A stretch of 64,000 bases of DNA from Clostridiales bacterium (GCA_015056415.1 SVGJ01000002.1:55474-119473), one strand, 5' to 3'. Positions 16,957 through 25,638 are shown, counted from the first letter of the stretch. Made by a program: numbers and translations. Notes: generated by a model not told the origin, from the letters alone.

Positions 16957-18412
16957 GCGGGGGAAGCTCGTCCAGGGTGATGAAGTGGTCGCTGTTGTAG
17001 ATGACGTTGAGGCTTTCGGGCGTGTTGAACTGGCCGTTGGTCAGGTGATCCGTATGCCAGACCATGAACAGCGCCCAGGGGGCGTTTGCCTGGAGCATCT
17101 CCTCCTGGGTGGGGATAGAGCCGCACTCGTGAAAGATGACAGGCATGCCCTGGGGCGCCACGGAGAGGCACTCGGCGTAGAGGTGGCCGTTGGCGCCGGC
17201 GGTATAGCTGTCAGCGCCCAGCACGTCCACATAGCTGTCGCCGGGGTACCAGGCCGCCATGTCGCCGCCGTTGCCGGAATAGCCCAGCACCCAGATCAGG
17301 TTATCCAGGCCCCAGTGATCGGTGTAGCGGCTGTACATCATTTGCCACAGCTTCACAAAATTCTCGCTGCCGCCCTTGCTCCACCAGAACCAACCGCCGT
17401 CCAGCTCGTGGAAGGGGCGCCAGAGCACCGGCACACCCGCGTCCTCCAGCTGCTGCAGGTAGGGCACAGCGCGGTCCATGTCGTTGATCAGCCTGTTGTA
17501 GGTCGCGCTGCCGGGAGTGAAGGCCTCGTCCCAGTTGAGGTCATGATCCTTGCTTTCGTTGTAGCCGCTGGCGAAATCGGCGCCGGTATGCCAGCAAATG
17601 CTGGGGATGCCGCCCTTCTCCCACCAGGCGATAGCGCGGCGGGTCACGCCGGCGAAGTCGTTGTGCATAAAGTCCAGTCCGCGCAGGGCGGGCAGCCTGC
17701 CGGTGTGCTTTTCAATGAAGTTCATCTCATAATCCGGGGAGCCCTTCCATGTGGACTCCATCTGACCGGTGAGGCACGCCTTGCCGTTGATCTCCCGGAG
17801 ATACGCGTAAAGACTCTTCGCGTTTTCAATAGCGTTGGGGTTGGAAAGCTCTCCCGTGTAGGTGTGGATGATCTGCTCCGCATCCTCCACCCGTGCCTGA
17901 TAGTCCAGCATCTCCTGCGCCACCTCCCCGGAGAGATAATACAGCCCCGCGATGCGGCCGCCATTCCACGCGCCGATGGTGAGTCCACGCAGCTCGCCGG
18001 GCGTGGCGGCGCCGGTAAGCTCCATCAGCTCCTGAATGGTGATGAGCCGCAACCGCACCTGGTCGGGCTGATCGGCCGCCGCCTTGATCTCGATCTGCTT
18101 GCCGGAGGATTCCACACCCAGCACACCCCAGCCGCCGTGGGTCACGTCATCGCAGGCCCAGAGCAGGGCGATCACATCCGTGGGCGCGGATTCCTTCAGC
18201 CACTTGAGATTCATGCAGGTGTAGCGCTGGCCCACCACGCCTTTGAAAAGGAACTCGCCCTTGTCCAGAATAGCCTGAACGGCGGCGTCCTTCTCCTCCT
18301 GGGAAAGGGAAGCCCGCACGGCCGGGGCCTCGCGGGGCGTCCACACCTCATCCGCCAACGCGGCGGGGAGCAGCAGCGCCAGTGCCAGCAGCAGCGCACA
18401 GAAACGCTTCAT
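16946..18412 (-). CDS. Secreted GH26 endo-beta-mannanase
   Basis: A 488-residue exported enzyme. A signal peptide occupies residues 1-20 (KRFCALLLALALLLPAALA, cut after AxA). Residues 30-190 form a non-catalytic region of unknown type. The GH26 domain follows from about 195, with the acid/base Glu336 in WRPFHELDGGWFWW and the nucleophile Glu429 in VIFHECGS. GH26 enzymes mostly cut beta-1,4-mannans. It is divergent from the GH1-manA-epimerase-ROK operon, which could process the released oligosaccharides. The start is the ATG after GGAGG; an open frame continues upstream but is not coding. Confidence 0.9.
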   Translation of the reverse strand: MKRFCALLLALALLLPAALADEVWTPREAPAVRASLSQEEKDAAVQAILDKGEFLFKGVVGQRYTCMNLKWLKESAPTDVIALLWACDDVTHGGWGVLGVESSGKQIEIKAAADQPDQVRLRLITIQELMELTGAATPGELRGLTIGAWNGGRIAGLYYLSGEVAQEMLDYQARVEDAEQIIHTYTGELSNPNAIENAKSLYAYLREINGKACLTGQMESTWKGSPDYEMNFIEKHTGRLPALRGLDFMHNDFAGVTRRAIAWWEKGGIPSICWHTGADFASGYNESKDHDLNWDEAFTPGSATYNRLINDMDRAVPYLQQLEDAGVPVLWRPFHELDGGWFWWSKGGSENFVKLWQMMYSRYTDHWGLDNLIWVLGYSGNGGDMAAWYPGDSYVDVLGADSYTAGANGHLYAECLSVAPQGMPVIFHECGSIPTQEEMLQANAPWALFMVWHTDHLTNGQFNTPESLNVIYNSDHFITLDELPPLAR

Positions 18413-18442
18413 CGATATTCCTCCAAACGGACATTTTTCCAC

Positions 18443-18472
18443 ATTATACGATGCCGGGCCGGGACAAGTCAA
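18443..18472 (-). promoter_or_regulatory. Sigma-A promoter for the GH26 mannanase
   Basis: Read on minus: TTGACT, 18 bases, TATAAT. The start codon is about 30 bases downstream. Confidence 0.75.
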
Positions 18473-18568
18473 CCTTCCCGCAGCGGGTCTGTATGCTTTC
18501 ATCACGGATCCCCCCTTGACAAAACGTGTGCCGGTAGGGCAAAATATGTCTAAAGGGGTTGATATACA

Positions 18569-19981
18569 ATGAAATATACTTTTCCTGAATCCTTCAAGAT
18601 CGGCGCCACCGGCGCAGGCTGGCAGATGGAGGGCGAGGCGGACAAGCTGCCCCACCAGAAGCACTATCCCCACCTGATGTGGGAAAACGACAAGGACCGC
18701 TGGTTCGGCGACGTGGGCCCGGATGTGGGCTGCGACCTGTATCATCACTACCGCGAGGACATCCCCATGTTCGCCGCGGCGGGCATCAGGCAGTACCGCT
18801 TCAATATCGATTGGTCCCGCTTTATCGAGGATTATGAGAACGTCACCGTCAATGAACAGGCGGCGGCGTATTATTCCGATACCATCGACTGCATGATCGA
18901 AAACGGCATCGAGCCGGTGCTCTGCCTGGAGCACTGGGAGCTGCCCGCCTACTACTACGAGAAGTACGACGGCTATGCCAGCCGCCACGTGGTGGACAAA
19001 TACGTCCAGTACGCCGCCGAGGCCTTCAAGCGCTATGGCGACCGGGTCAAAATGTGGTTCACCTTCAACGAGCCGGTGGTCATCCCCCAGCTGTGCTTCC
19101 AGGACGGCTTCTGGTGGCCCAACGAGCACAACCCCAGGCGCGCATACCAGTGGATGCACGGCAAGGTCATGGCCACGGCGCGGGTCATCAAGCTCTTCCG
19201 CGAGATGAACATGGAGGGCGAGATCGGCACCATCCTGAACTCCTCCCACGTGATCCCCCGGGATGCCAATAACCCCGCCGACGTGCAGGCTGCCGAGGTG
19301 GCCCGCGCCTTCTACTGGGGCAACTTCCTGGATCCCGCCGTGAAGGGCTGCTACCCCCAGGTTTACCTGGACGTGCTGGAGAAGGAAGGCCTCATGTTCG
19401 ATTTCACCGAGGAGGATAAACAGCTCCTGCGGGAGAACACCGTCGACATTCTGGGCGTGAACTACTACCAGCCCATGCGCGTGATGGCCAAGGAATCCGC
19501 CTGGGACAACAGCCAGCCCTTCCATCCCGGCAAGTATTTTGATAACTACGATATGCCCGGCAAGCGGATGAATCCCTTCCGCGGCTGGGAGATCTACCCC
19601 AAGTGCCTGTACGACATCGGCATGGTCATCAAAAATGAATACGGCAACGTGAAATGGCTGGTGTCCGAATCCGGCATGGGCGTGCAGAACGAGGATACCT
19701 ACCGCGACGAAAGCGGCGTCATCCAGGATGATTACCGCATCGATTTCATCAGCGAGCACCTGGCATGGCTTTCCAAGGCCGTGGCCGACGGCTGCAACTG
19801 CCACGGCTACTGGCTCTTTGCCTCCATCGATAACTGTTCTCCCTACAACGCCTTCAAGAACCGCTACGGTCTGGTGGAGGTGGACATCAAAGATGGCTTC
19901 AGGCGCCGTTTGAAGAAGTCCGCCGCCTTCTACAAGGCCGCCTCCGATACCAACAGCTTTGAGTTTAAGGAGATCGAGTAA
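18569..19981 (+). CDS. GH1 beta-glycosidase
   Basis: A 470-residue intracellular enzyme. The acid/base Glu168 is in TFNEP, and the nucleophile is Glu367 in VSESG where most GH1 enzymes have TENG. The N-terminal F-x-IGATGAGWQMEG also fits. GH1 covers beta-glucosidase, beta-mannosidase and 6-phospho-beta-glucosidase; the linkage to manA and a mannanase favours beta-mannosides or cello/manno-oligosaccharides. It heads a four-gene operon. A perfect TTGACA lies at 18516-18521, but no -10 box sits at normal spacing, which may indicate activator control. The next start codon follows the stop directly. Confidence 0.92.
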   Translation: MKYTFPESFKIGATGAGWQMEGEADKLPHQKHYPHLMWENDKDRWFGDVGPDVGCDLYHHYREDIPMFAAAGIRQYRFNIDWSRFIEDYENVTVNEQAAAYYSDTIDCMIENGIEPVLCLEHWELPAYYYEKYDGYASRHVVDKYVQYAAEAFKRYGDRVKMWFTFNEPVVIPQLCFQDGFWWPNEHNPRRAYQWMHGKVMATARVIKLFREMNMEGEIGTILNSSHVIPRDANNPADVQAAEVARAFYWGNFLDPAVKGCYPQVYLDVLEKEGLMFDFTEEDKQLLRENTVDILGVNYYQPMRVMAKESAWDNSQPFHPGKYFDNYDMPGKRMNPFRGWEIYPKCLYDIGMVIKNEYGNVKWLVSESGMGVQNEDTYRDESGVIQDDYRIDFISEHLAWLSKAVADGCNCHGYWLFASIDNCSPYNAFKNRYGLVEVDIKDGFRRRLKKSAAFYKAASDTNSFEFKEIE

Positions 19982-20878
19982 ATGCTGATCCTTTCCACCG
20001 TATCCAAGGCCACCATCTGGGGCTCCGACAGGCTCTACCCCTTTGGCGGCGACAGCGCCATCCCCACCCTGGGCCAGCTTTATACCGCCGCCGGCAACGA
20101 GGAGCTTTCCTCCGTGATCCTCAACGGCGAATTTGCCGGCAAAAGCCTCTATGAGGTCTACCGGGATCACCCGGAGCTTTTCGGCTACGACAAGTACGAG
20201 GGCTTCCCCCTGCTGATCGGCTTTGTGGACGCCTGCGAGAACCTGTCCATCCAGATCCATCCCCACGATGAATACGCCCGCAGCGTGGAGGGCAAGCCCT
20301 TCGGCAAGAATGAATCCTGGCTGTTCCTGGAAGCGCCCGAGGCGGGCGCCATCATCAACGGCTGCAGGTGCGCCGATATGGATGAAGTGCATCAGAAGAT
20401 CGAGGCCGGGGACTGGGACGGCGTCATCGACCACCTGCCCGTGAAGCAGAACGACTATGTGTATGTGCAGAGCGGCACCCTCCACGCACTGACCGCCGGC
20501 TCGCTGGTGTATGAGATCCAGCAGTCCACGGACATCACCTACCGCTTCTGGGACTACGACCGCACCGACGCCCAGGGCAACAAGCGCCCCCTGCAGCTGG
20601 AAAAGGCCGTGGCCGTCATCGATGTGGACAAGCGCTCCGAAAGCATCCCCTGCGAAAAGGAAAAGATCTACACCCATCCCTATTACAGCGTAACGGTGAA
20701 GGACGTGAAGGGCTCCCTGCGCAACGCCGCCTCCGCCTTCTGCGTGGTGACGCTGCTGGAGGGGGAGATCACCCTGGACGGTCACACCGTGCGCAAGGGC
20801 TCCAGCCTGATCCTGTTCCCCGGCGAGGAGATCCACTTTGACGGGAGCGCCAGCGTTGTGGCGGCGCTGCCCCTGTAA
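19982..20878 (+). CDS. manA: Mannose-6-phosphate isomerase, class I
   Basis: A 298-residue cupin enzyme that converts mannose-6-phosphate to fructose-6-phosphate. Zinc ligands are seen in LSIQIHPHDEYA and SGTLHALTAG, and YEIQQSTDITYRFWDYDR is a class signature. The ATG follows the GH1 stop codon with no gap, so translation is coupled. Its presence supports mannose as a product of the upstream glycosidase. Confidence 0.93.
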   Translation: MLILSTVSKATIWGSDRLYPFGGDSAIPTLGQLYTAAGNEELSSVILNGEFAGKSLYEVYRDHPELFGYDKYEGFPLLIGFVDACENLSIQIHPHDEYARSVEGKPFGKNESWLFLEAPEAGAIINGCRCADMDEVHQKIEAGDWDGVIDHLPVKQNDYVYVQSGTLHALTAGSLVYEIQQSTDITYRFWDYDRTDAQGNKRPLQLEKAVAVIDVDKRSESIPCEKEKIYTHPYYSVTVKDVKGSLRNAASAFCVVTLLEGEITLDGHTVRKGSSLILFPGEEIHFDGSASVVAALPL

Positions 20879-20890
20879 GGAGATAATCGA

Positions 20891-21547
20891 ATGAAGCTGT
20901 ACCCCTCCCTGATGTGCGTGGATTTCGCCCGGCTGCACACCGAGATCCCCGCCCTGCACAATACCGGCGTCGCGGGCTATCACATCGACATTATGGACGG
21001 CAATTTCGTGCCCAACTTCGCCCTGGGCAGCAATGACATCAAGGCCGTCGCCTCCCTTTCCGATAAGGAGCTGGACGTGCATCTGATGGTGAACAATGCC
21101 GATCAGGCCATCCATTCCTTCCTGGATCTGCCTGTCCAGCGCATCTGCTTCCACCATGAGGCCTGCGTGCATCATCACCGGGTGGTGAGCCTCATCAGGC
21201 AGAAAGGCATGAAGGCCGGCATCGCCGTCAATCCCGGCACATCGGTGAGCGCCATCGCGGATATTCTCCCTGAACTGGACTTTGTGCTGGTGATGAGCGT
21301 GAACCCCGGTTTCGCGGGGCAGAAGTACCTGGATTTCACCACCGATAAAATGCGGGAGCTGGTGCGTATCCGCAGGGAACGGGGCCTGCGTTTCGAGATC
21401 GAGGTGGATGGCGCCACCGCACCCGACAAGATCGAGCTGCTCTCCGGCATCGGCGTGGACAGCTTCGTGCTGGGCACCGCCGCTCTCTTTGGCAAGGGCC
21501 GCCCCTATGGAGACATCGTACCCGAGCTGCTGGCGCTGGAAAAGTAA
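20891..21547 (+). CDS. Ribulose/allulose-phosphate 3-epimerase family protein
   Basis: A 218-residue TIM-barrel enzyme. Motifs HIDIMDGNFVPNF, HLMV, MSVNPGFAGQ and EVDGA are those of the Rpe/AlsE family, with metal-binding His and Asp. Rpe acts on ribulose-5-phosphate and AlsE on allulose-6-phosphate. Its position in a hexose operon with a ROK kinase favours an AlsE-like role, but the sequence alone does not decide. A TAAGGAG site precedes the ATG. Confidence 0.85.
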   Translation: MKLYPSLMCVDFARLHTEIPALHNTGVAGYHIDIMDGNFVPNFALGSNDIKAVASLSDKELDVHLMVNNADQAIHSFLDLPVQRICFHHEACVHHHRVVSLIRQKGMKAGIAVNPGTSVSAIADILPELDFVLVMSVNPGFAGQKYLDFTTDKMRELVRIRRERGLRFEIEVDGATAPDKIELLSGIGVDSFVLGTAALFGKGRPYGDIVPELLALEK

Positions 21548-21559
21548 GGAGGCTGCCCC

Positions 21560-22435
21560 ATGAATTACCTTGGCATTGACGTGGGTGGAAGCCGGATCAA
21601 GACCGGCGTCGTGAACGACGCGGGCGAGATCATCTGGAGCGGCTCCATCGATATCCCCGCTGATTTCCCCGCCTTCCGGCAGGCCATCATCGACCTGTAT
21701 AACGCGAAGAAGGACGAGTATGATATCCGCGGCGTGGGCATTTCCTCCTGCGGCGGCATCAACCCCTATACCGGCCTGGTGACCCCCGGCATCGCGCCCC
21801 GGCTGCAGTATCTTATCGGCAAGAACTACTACGATCTCCGCCGGGATATCCCCGTGCCTATCGCCCTGGAAAAGGACGGCAACTGCGCCGCCCTGGGCGA
21901 AAAGTGGACGGGCAGCGGCGTGGAGCTGCACAGCTACTGCGCGCTGGTGCTGGGCTCCGGCCTTGGCGGCGGCGTGATCTACAAAGACAAGGTCTACGAG
22001 GGCGCCCACTTCCTGGCCGGGGACGTGGGCTACGCCTTCCCCAGCTTTGACGCGGAGAAGGGCTTCTCCGGCCTGTGCGCTCCTGTACAGGTGGAGCAGC
22101 ACTACACCGAACTCACCGGGAAAAAGAAGAACATCGCCCAGATGTACGATACCCGGGCAGAGGATCCCATCGCCGCCCGGGTCTGCGGCGATTTCTTCAA
22201 CCACCTGGCCAACACCATCATCACCATGCAGTACATCCTGGATCCCCAGGCTTTCCTGCTGGGCGGCGGCATCACCGCCTGGGATCAGCTCATCCCCCTC
22301 CTGCAGGAGACCATCGACCGCCAGGCAAGGGAGCACGGCCTGCCCGCCACCCCGGTGGTGAAGCGCTGCCGGCACATGAACGGCGCGAACCTCATCGGCG
22401 CGGTGTACAACCTGAAAATGAAAGAGAATCTTTGA
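21560..22435 (+). CDS. ROK-family sugar kinase
   Basis: A 291-residue kinase. The ATP-binding phosphate-1 motif is GIDVGGSRIKTGVV and a second is LGSGLGGGVI. The acceptor-site motif is EKDGNCAALGE. The usual ROK zinc motif CxCGxxGCxE is replaced by SGLCAPVQVEQ, so it probably lacks the structural zinc, although the histidine in EGAHFLAGDVGY remains. It likely phosphorylates the hexose released by the GH1 enzyme. Last gene of the operon, followed by a terminator. Confidence 0.88.
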   Translation: MNYLGIDVGGSRIKTGVVNDAGEIIWSGSIDIPADFPAFRQAIIDLYNAKKDEYDIRGVGISSCGGINPYTGLVTPGIAPRLQYLIGKNYYDLRRDIPVPIALEKDGNCAALGEKWTGSGVELHSYCALVLGSGLGGGVIYKDKVYEGAHFLAGDVGYAFPSFDAEKGFSGLCAPVQVEQHYTELTGKKKNIAQMYDTRAEDPIAARVCGDFFNHLANTIITMQYILDPQAFLLGGGITAWDQLIPLLQETIDRQAREHGLPATPVVKRCRHMNGANLIGAVYNLKMKENL

Positions 22436-22442
22436 CGCAAAG

Positions 22443-22473
22443 GAGCGCCCGGCATCAAGCCGGACGCTCTTTT
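22443..22473 (+). terminator. Terminator of the GH1-manA-epimerase-ROK operon
   Basis: An 11-bp stem GAGCGCCCGGC with one mismatch, loop ATCAA, followed by TTTTCTC. It begins eight bases after the ROK stop and ends at the 3' end of the convergent HTH-IspD gene. Confidence 0.8.
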
Positions 22474-22474
22474 C

Positions 22475-23413
22475 TCATTCCTTCAGCATGGCGCTGAACA
22501 TCGCCAGGTCCTCTTCCCTGACGATCTTGATATTATTGATGCTTCCCTCAATAAAGTTGATCCCGTACCCCAGGTTGTACAACAGCATCGCGCAGCAGGA
22601 TTCCATCAGCGGGTGCTGCTCCCTGGCCACCTTGTCGAAGACCTCGCGCAAAAGGGAGAGCCGGTGCGCCTCCGGGGATTGCAGGGCCACCAGCGTATCG
22701 CGGTTCACATACTGGGGCCTGCCACCGGCCAGGTTGAACTGCACATAGTCCCTCATGGCATGGCAGATGGTGGCGCTGCCCTTTTCGCCGCAGGCCTGCA
22801 GCAGAGTGGAGATAGTCTCCAGGCGGATCATCGGCCGGGTAGATTCCTGAATGATCACCACGTCGCGGGAAGAATAGAGATCCCTGATATAATCAAAGCC
22901 GTTCTTCAGCGAGGCGATGCCCGTGCTGCCCGCGGGGATCATCCCCTTCAGCTTCACGATGCCGTATTGCTCCGCGTAGGCCCGCACGATGTCCTCCCAG
23001 CCCTTGAGGCAGACCACGTAAATATCATCAATGGCGGGGTGCGCCTGGTAAACCTCCATGCAATGCACCAGGATGGGCTTGCCCGCCACGTTGATGAACT
23101 GGCTGGGGATGTTCTGCCTGTTCCGGCCTGATTTGCCTCCAGCCAGGATCAGCACCACGTTCTTGTGCCGGCGGGAGGTCTCCGGCGCGGCGGCGGGCGT
23201 GACCACCGCAGGGGTAGCGCCGGCGATCAGCGCCTCCACGGTGGTGTCCAGCACGGCGGCGAAGCGCTGCAGCTTCTTCTGCGATACGTCGTTCTCCCCC
23301 GATTCGATCTTGGCAATGGTGGAGCGCGTCTTGTATCCCATGGCGTCCGCCAGCTCCTGCTGGGACATCCGCAGCTCAAACCTGCGCCGCTTGATATTGG
23401 AGCCCACCGACAT
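22475..23413 (-). CDS. XRE-type HTH fused to an IspD/TarI-like cytidylyltransferase domain
   Basis: A 312-residue two-domain protein. Residues 6-63 form an XRE helix-turn-helix (ELRMSQQELADAMGYKT, STIAKIESG). Residues 66-80 are an Ala/Pro linker. Residues 85-312 have the IspD/TarI fold: LAGGKSGRNRQNIPSQF at 90-106, GKPILVH at 111-117, a STRP block at 191-194, and the terminal NIKIVREEDL. Several catalytic positions look changed: the usual PKQF is PSQF, GGxxRxxS reads AGSTGIAS, and the DxxRP aspartate is Glu190. This suggests a ligand-sensing pseudoenzyme that regulates the divergent nucleotidyltransferase-transporter operon. The start is the ATG after GGAAGGTGA; a GTG three codons upstream has no spacing for a ribosome site. 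Confidence 0.85.
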   Translation of the reverse strand: MSVGSNIKRRRFELRMSQQELADAMGYKTRSTIAKIESGENDVSQKKLQRFAAVLDTTVEALIAGATPAVVTPAAAPETSRRHKNVVLILAGGKSGRNRQNIPSQFINVAGKPILVHCMEVYQAHPAIDDIYVVCLKGWEDIVRAYAEQYGIVKLKGMIPAGSTGIASLKNGFDYIRDLYSSRDVVIIQESTRPMIRLETISTLLQACGEKGSATICHAMRDYVQFNLAGGRPQYVNRDTLVALQSPEAHRLSLLREVFDKVAREQHPLMESCCAMLLYNLGYGINFIEGSINNIKIVREEDLAMFSAMLKE

Positions 23414-23444
23414 AAAAATCACCTTCCTGACCCAATGTGTGATT

Positions 23445-23473
23445 ATTATAAATCAACATTCGGTGATTGGCAA
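23445..23473 (-). promoter_or_regulatory. Promoter of the HTH-IspD regulator gene, with operator-like repeats
   Basis: Read on minus: TTGCCA, 17 bases, perfect TATAAT. The spacer is an imperfect palindrome, AATCA ... TGATT (23451-23468). The GGTGATT half occurs again in the opposite promoter, and its complement AATCACC overlaps the regulator's own ribosome site at 23418-23424. This fits autoregulation by the XRE domain (inference). Confidence 0.75.
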
Positions 23474-23492
23474 GGAAATTTTCGCGTTTTTG

Positions 23493-23521
23493 TTGACTTC
23501 ACAGGTGATTTTTTATACAAT
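23493..23521 (+). promoter_or_regulatory. Promoter of the LicC-like/OPA transporter operon
   Basis: TTGACT, 17 bases, TACAAT. The spacer contains GGTGATT, shared with the opposing promoter, so one repressor could control both directions. Confidence 0.8.
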
Positions 23522-23567
23522 CTTCGTGTTGTGACCCGCAGAATGAATGTTAAGCGAGGTATCGGTT

Positions 23568-24308
23568 ATGAAGGCGATCATTTTCAATTCCGGCGTGGGC
23601 AACCGCATGGGCGGCTTCACGGAGCACAATCACAAATCCATGGCCCGGCTGAAGAACGGCGAGACCATCTTCCACCGGCAGCTCCGCCTTCTCACCGCCG
23701 AGGGCGTGAATGATTTCATCGTCACCACCGGCCCCTTTGAGGAGCAGCTGAAGGCCGAGGCCGCGGATTTCCCCCAGGCCCGTTTCACCTTCGTGCGCAA
23801 CGATATCTATATGAAGACCAATTATATCTATTCCATGTACCTGGCCCGGGAGTTCATGGATGACGATATGATCTTCCTCCACGGCGACCTGGTGTTCAGC
23901 CGCAAGCTGGTGCACGACGTGCTGGCCAGCGGTGAAAAAAACACCGCCACCGTGAACTTCAAAAAGGCCCTGCCCGAAAAGGACTTCAAGGGCCGTGTGA
24001 AGGACGGCAAGGTGCTGGAGGTCTCCATCAAGATCTTCGATGACGATTGCTTCGCCTTCCAGCCCTTCTACAAGCTGGAGAAGGCCACCGCCTCCGCCTG
24101 GATCGGCAAGGTGGTGGAGTTCATCCACAAGGGCGAGGATAAGTGCTATGCCGAGAACGCCCTCAACGAGATCTTCCCCGCGCTGAACATCCGCGCCTTC
24201 TCCTACGAGGATTACTACATCGACGAGATCGACAACCTGGACGATTACGCCCGCGTCACCGCCGAGATCCTGCCCTTCGACAAGGAGGATGAAGCCTACT
24301 TCGGTTAA
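23568..24308 (+). CDS. LicC-like nucleotidyltransferase (NTP_transferase family)
   Basis: A 246-residue single-domain enzyme. The N-terminus FNSGVGNRMGGFTEHNHKSM is a variant of the GxGxRM-x-PKxL nucleotide-binding signature of sugar/choline nucleotidyltransferases. FLHGDLVFS supplies the metal-binding Asp. Relatives include LicC (CTP:phosphocholine cytidylyltransferase). It probably makes a CDP-alcohol, CDP-phosphonate or sugar nucleotide; the substrate is not known. It has the divergent promoter above and is followed after 18 bases by an organophosphate antiporter gene, which may import the phosphorylated substrate. Start after GAGGTATCGGTT. Confidence 0.8.
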   Translation: MKAIIFNSGVGNRMGGFTEHNHKSMARLKNGETIFHRQLRLLTAEGVNDFIVTTGPFEEQLKAEAADFPQARFTFVRNDIYMKTNYIYSMYLAREFMDDDMIFLHGDLVFSRKLVHDVLASGEKNTATVNFKKALPEKDFKGRVKDGKVLEVSIKIFDDDCFAFQPFYKLEKATASAWIGKVVEFIHKGEDKCYAENALNEIFPALNIRAFSYEDYYIDEIDNLDDYARVTAEILPFDKEDEAYFG

Positions 24309-24326
24309 ATGTAAGGAGGAAAGCCC

Positions 24327-25622
24327 ATGACTTCCCACACCTACGGATACACCCCCAAGGAATACAGCAAATTCAGGGAATTTGCCTGGAAAATGCTGCT
24401 CAGCTTCGGCCTGACGTATATGTTCTTCTATAACGGCCGGCAGAACATCAACCTGGTGCTGACCGAAATGGCCGCCGGCCTGAACTCCGACACGGCCGCC
24501 ATGGGCGTGGTATCCTCGGCGCTGTTCTGGTGCTATGCCTTCGGCCAGCTGATCAACGGCCGTCTGGGCGCGTACTTCGGCTATAAGCGGTTCATGATGT
24601 TCGGCGTGGCGGCCTCCGCTGCGCTGAACGTGGCCATCTCCTTCCAGCAGTCCATTCCCGTGATCGCCGTGCTGTGGGGCCTGAACGGCTTCTGCCAGTC
24701 CATGGTATGGTCCAACGGCGTGGGCGTTTTGAACAAGTGGTGGCCCAAGGAGAAGCGTGGCTTCGCCTCCGGCCTGGCCACGGCCTTCTCCGGCGTGGCG
24801 CAGGTGGTCACCTACCTGACGATCTTGGGCTGCATGGAGCTGAACCCCGATTGGGGCTGGCGGGCGGCCTTCCGCTTCCCCATGATCCCCATGGTGCTGA
24901 TGCTCTTTGCTTTCGCCGCCTTCTTCAAGACCAAGCCCGAAGATGTTGGCCTCAAGCCCTTTGAGGAGATCGACCAGGCCGCCGCCGCCCGCGACGCGGC
25001 CCTGGAGGCTGAGATCGGCAAGAAGGGCTATCTGTACCCCTACAAGGTGCTCTTCTCCGAGCCGAAGGTCATCGTGTTCTGCCTGATCTCCGCTATTGCC
25101 GGCGTGGGCCGCTACGGACTGCTGACCTGGGTACCCACGTACTTTGTTGAATCCATGGGTCTGACCATCAAGGAGGGTATCCTCAGCTCCATCCTGCTGC
25201 CTGCGGGCCAGGCCTGCGCCATGTTTGTTTTCCCCTTCATCACCGATAAGGTGTTCAAGGGCAAGCGCGAGCCCATGCTGGCCCTTGCAGCCATCGTGAC
25301 CTTCTTCGGTATGCTGGCATTCCCCTTCATCCGCAGCCAGGCGCCCGCCTCCATCATGCTGCTGGTGGTAGGCATCTCCGGCATGGTTACCGGCGTGATC
25401 TGGGCTGTGGCCGGCGATATGGGCGGCCGTGCCTTCTCCTCCACGGTGGTGGGCATGCTGGACTGGGCGGTGTATATGGGTGCCGCCATTCAGGCCAGCG
25501 CGTTTGGCTGGGTAAAGGTTACCTTCGGCTGGCCGGCGGTGTTTATCACCATTGGCGTATTGTACATCATCATGCTGGTGCTGACGCTGCTGGCACGAAA
25601 AATGAAAATGCAAAAGATCTGA
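24327..25622 (+). CDS. Organophosphate:phosphate antiporter family (MFS, GlpT/UhpT-like) transporter
   Basis: A 431-residue protein with 12 membrane segments. YMFFYNGRQNINLVLTEM near residue 36 and NGFCQSMVWSNGVGVLNKWWPKEKRG near 120 match the OPA family, which swaps inorganic phosphate for glycerol-3-phosphate, hexose phosphates or phosphoglycerate. It is second in the operon after the LicC-like gene and has a strong terminator. The context suggests uptake of a phospho-alcohol used by the nucleotidyltransferase (inference). GlpT- or UhpT-type specificity cannot be read here. Confidence 0.88.
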   Translation: MTSHTYGYTPKEYSKFREFAWKMLLSFGLTYMFFYNGRQNINLVLTEMAAGLNSDTAAMGVVSSALFWCYAFGQLINGRLGAYFGYKRFMMFGVAASAALNVAISFQQSIPVIAVLWGLNGFCQSMVWSNGVGVLNKWWPKEKRGFASGLATAFSGVAQVVTYLTILGCMELNPDWGWRAAFRFPMIPMVLMLFAFAAFFKTKPEDVGLKPFEEIDQAAAARDAALEAEIGKKGYLYPYKVLFSEPKVIVFCLISAIAGVGRYGLLTWVPTYFVESMGLTIKEGILSSILLPAGQACAMFVFPFITDKVFKGKREPMLALAAIVTFFGMLAFPFIRSQAPASIMLLVVGISGMVTGVIWAVAGDMGGRAFSSTVVGMLDWAVYMGAAIQASAFGWVKVTFGWPAVFITIGVLYIIMLVLTLLARKMKMQKI

Positions 25623-25638
25623 CAACGGTGCGCGCCGC

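Noticed and set aside
18516..18546. A standard sigma-A promoter for the GH1 operon
   Set aside because: TTGACA is perfect but no -10 hexamer lies 16-18 bases away; it is mentioned only in the gene entry.
16946..22375. An 1809-codon minus-strand open frame across the GH1-ROK operon
   Set aside because: Only its last 488 codons (GH26) are real. The rest is antisense to well-supported plus-strand genes and exists because GC-rich codons leave the opposite frame open.
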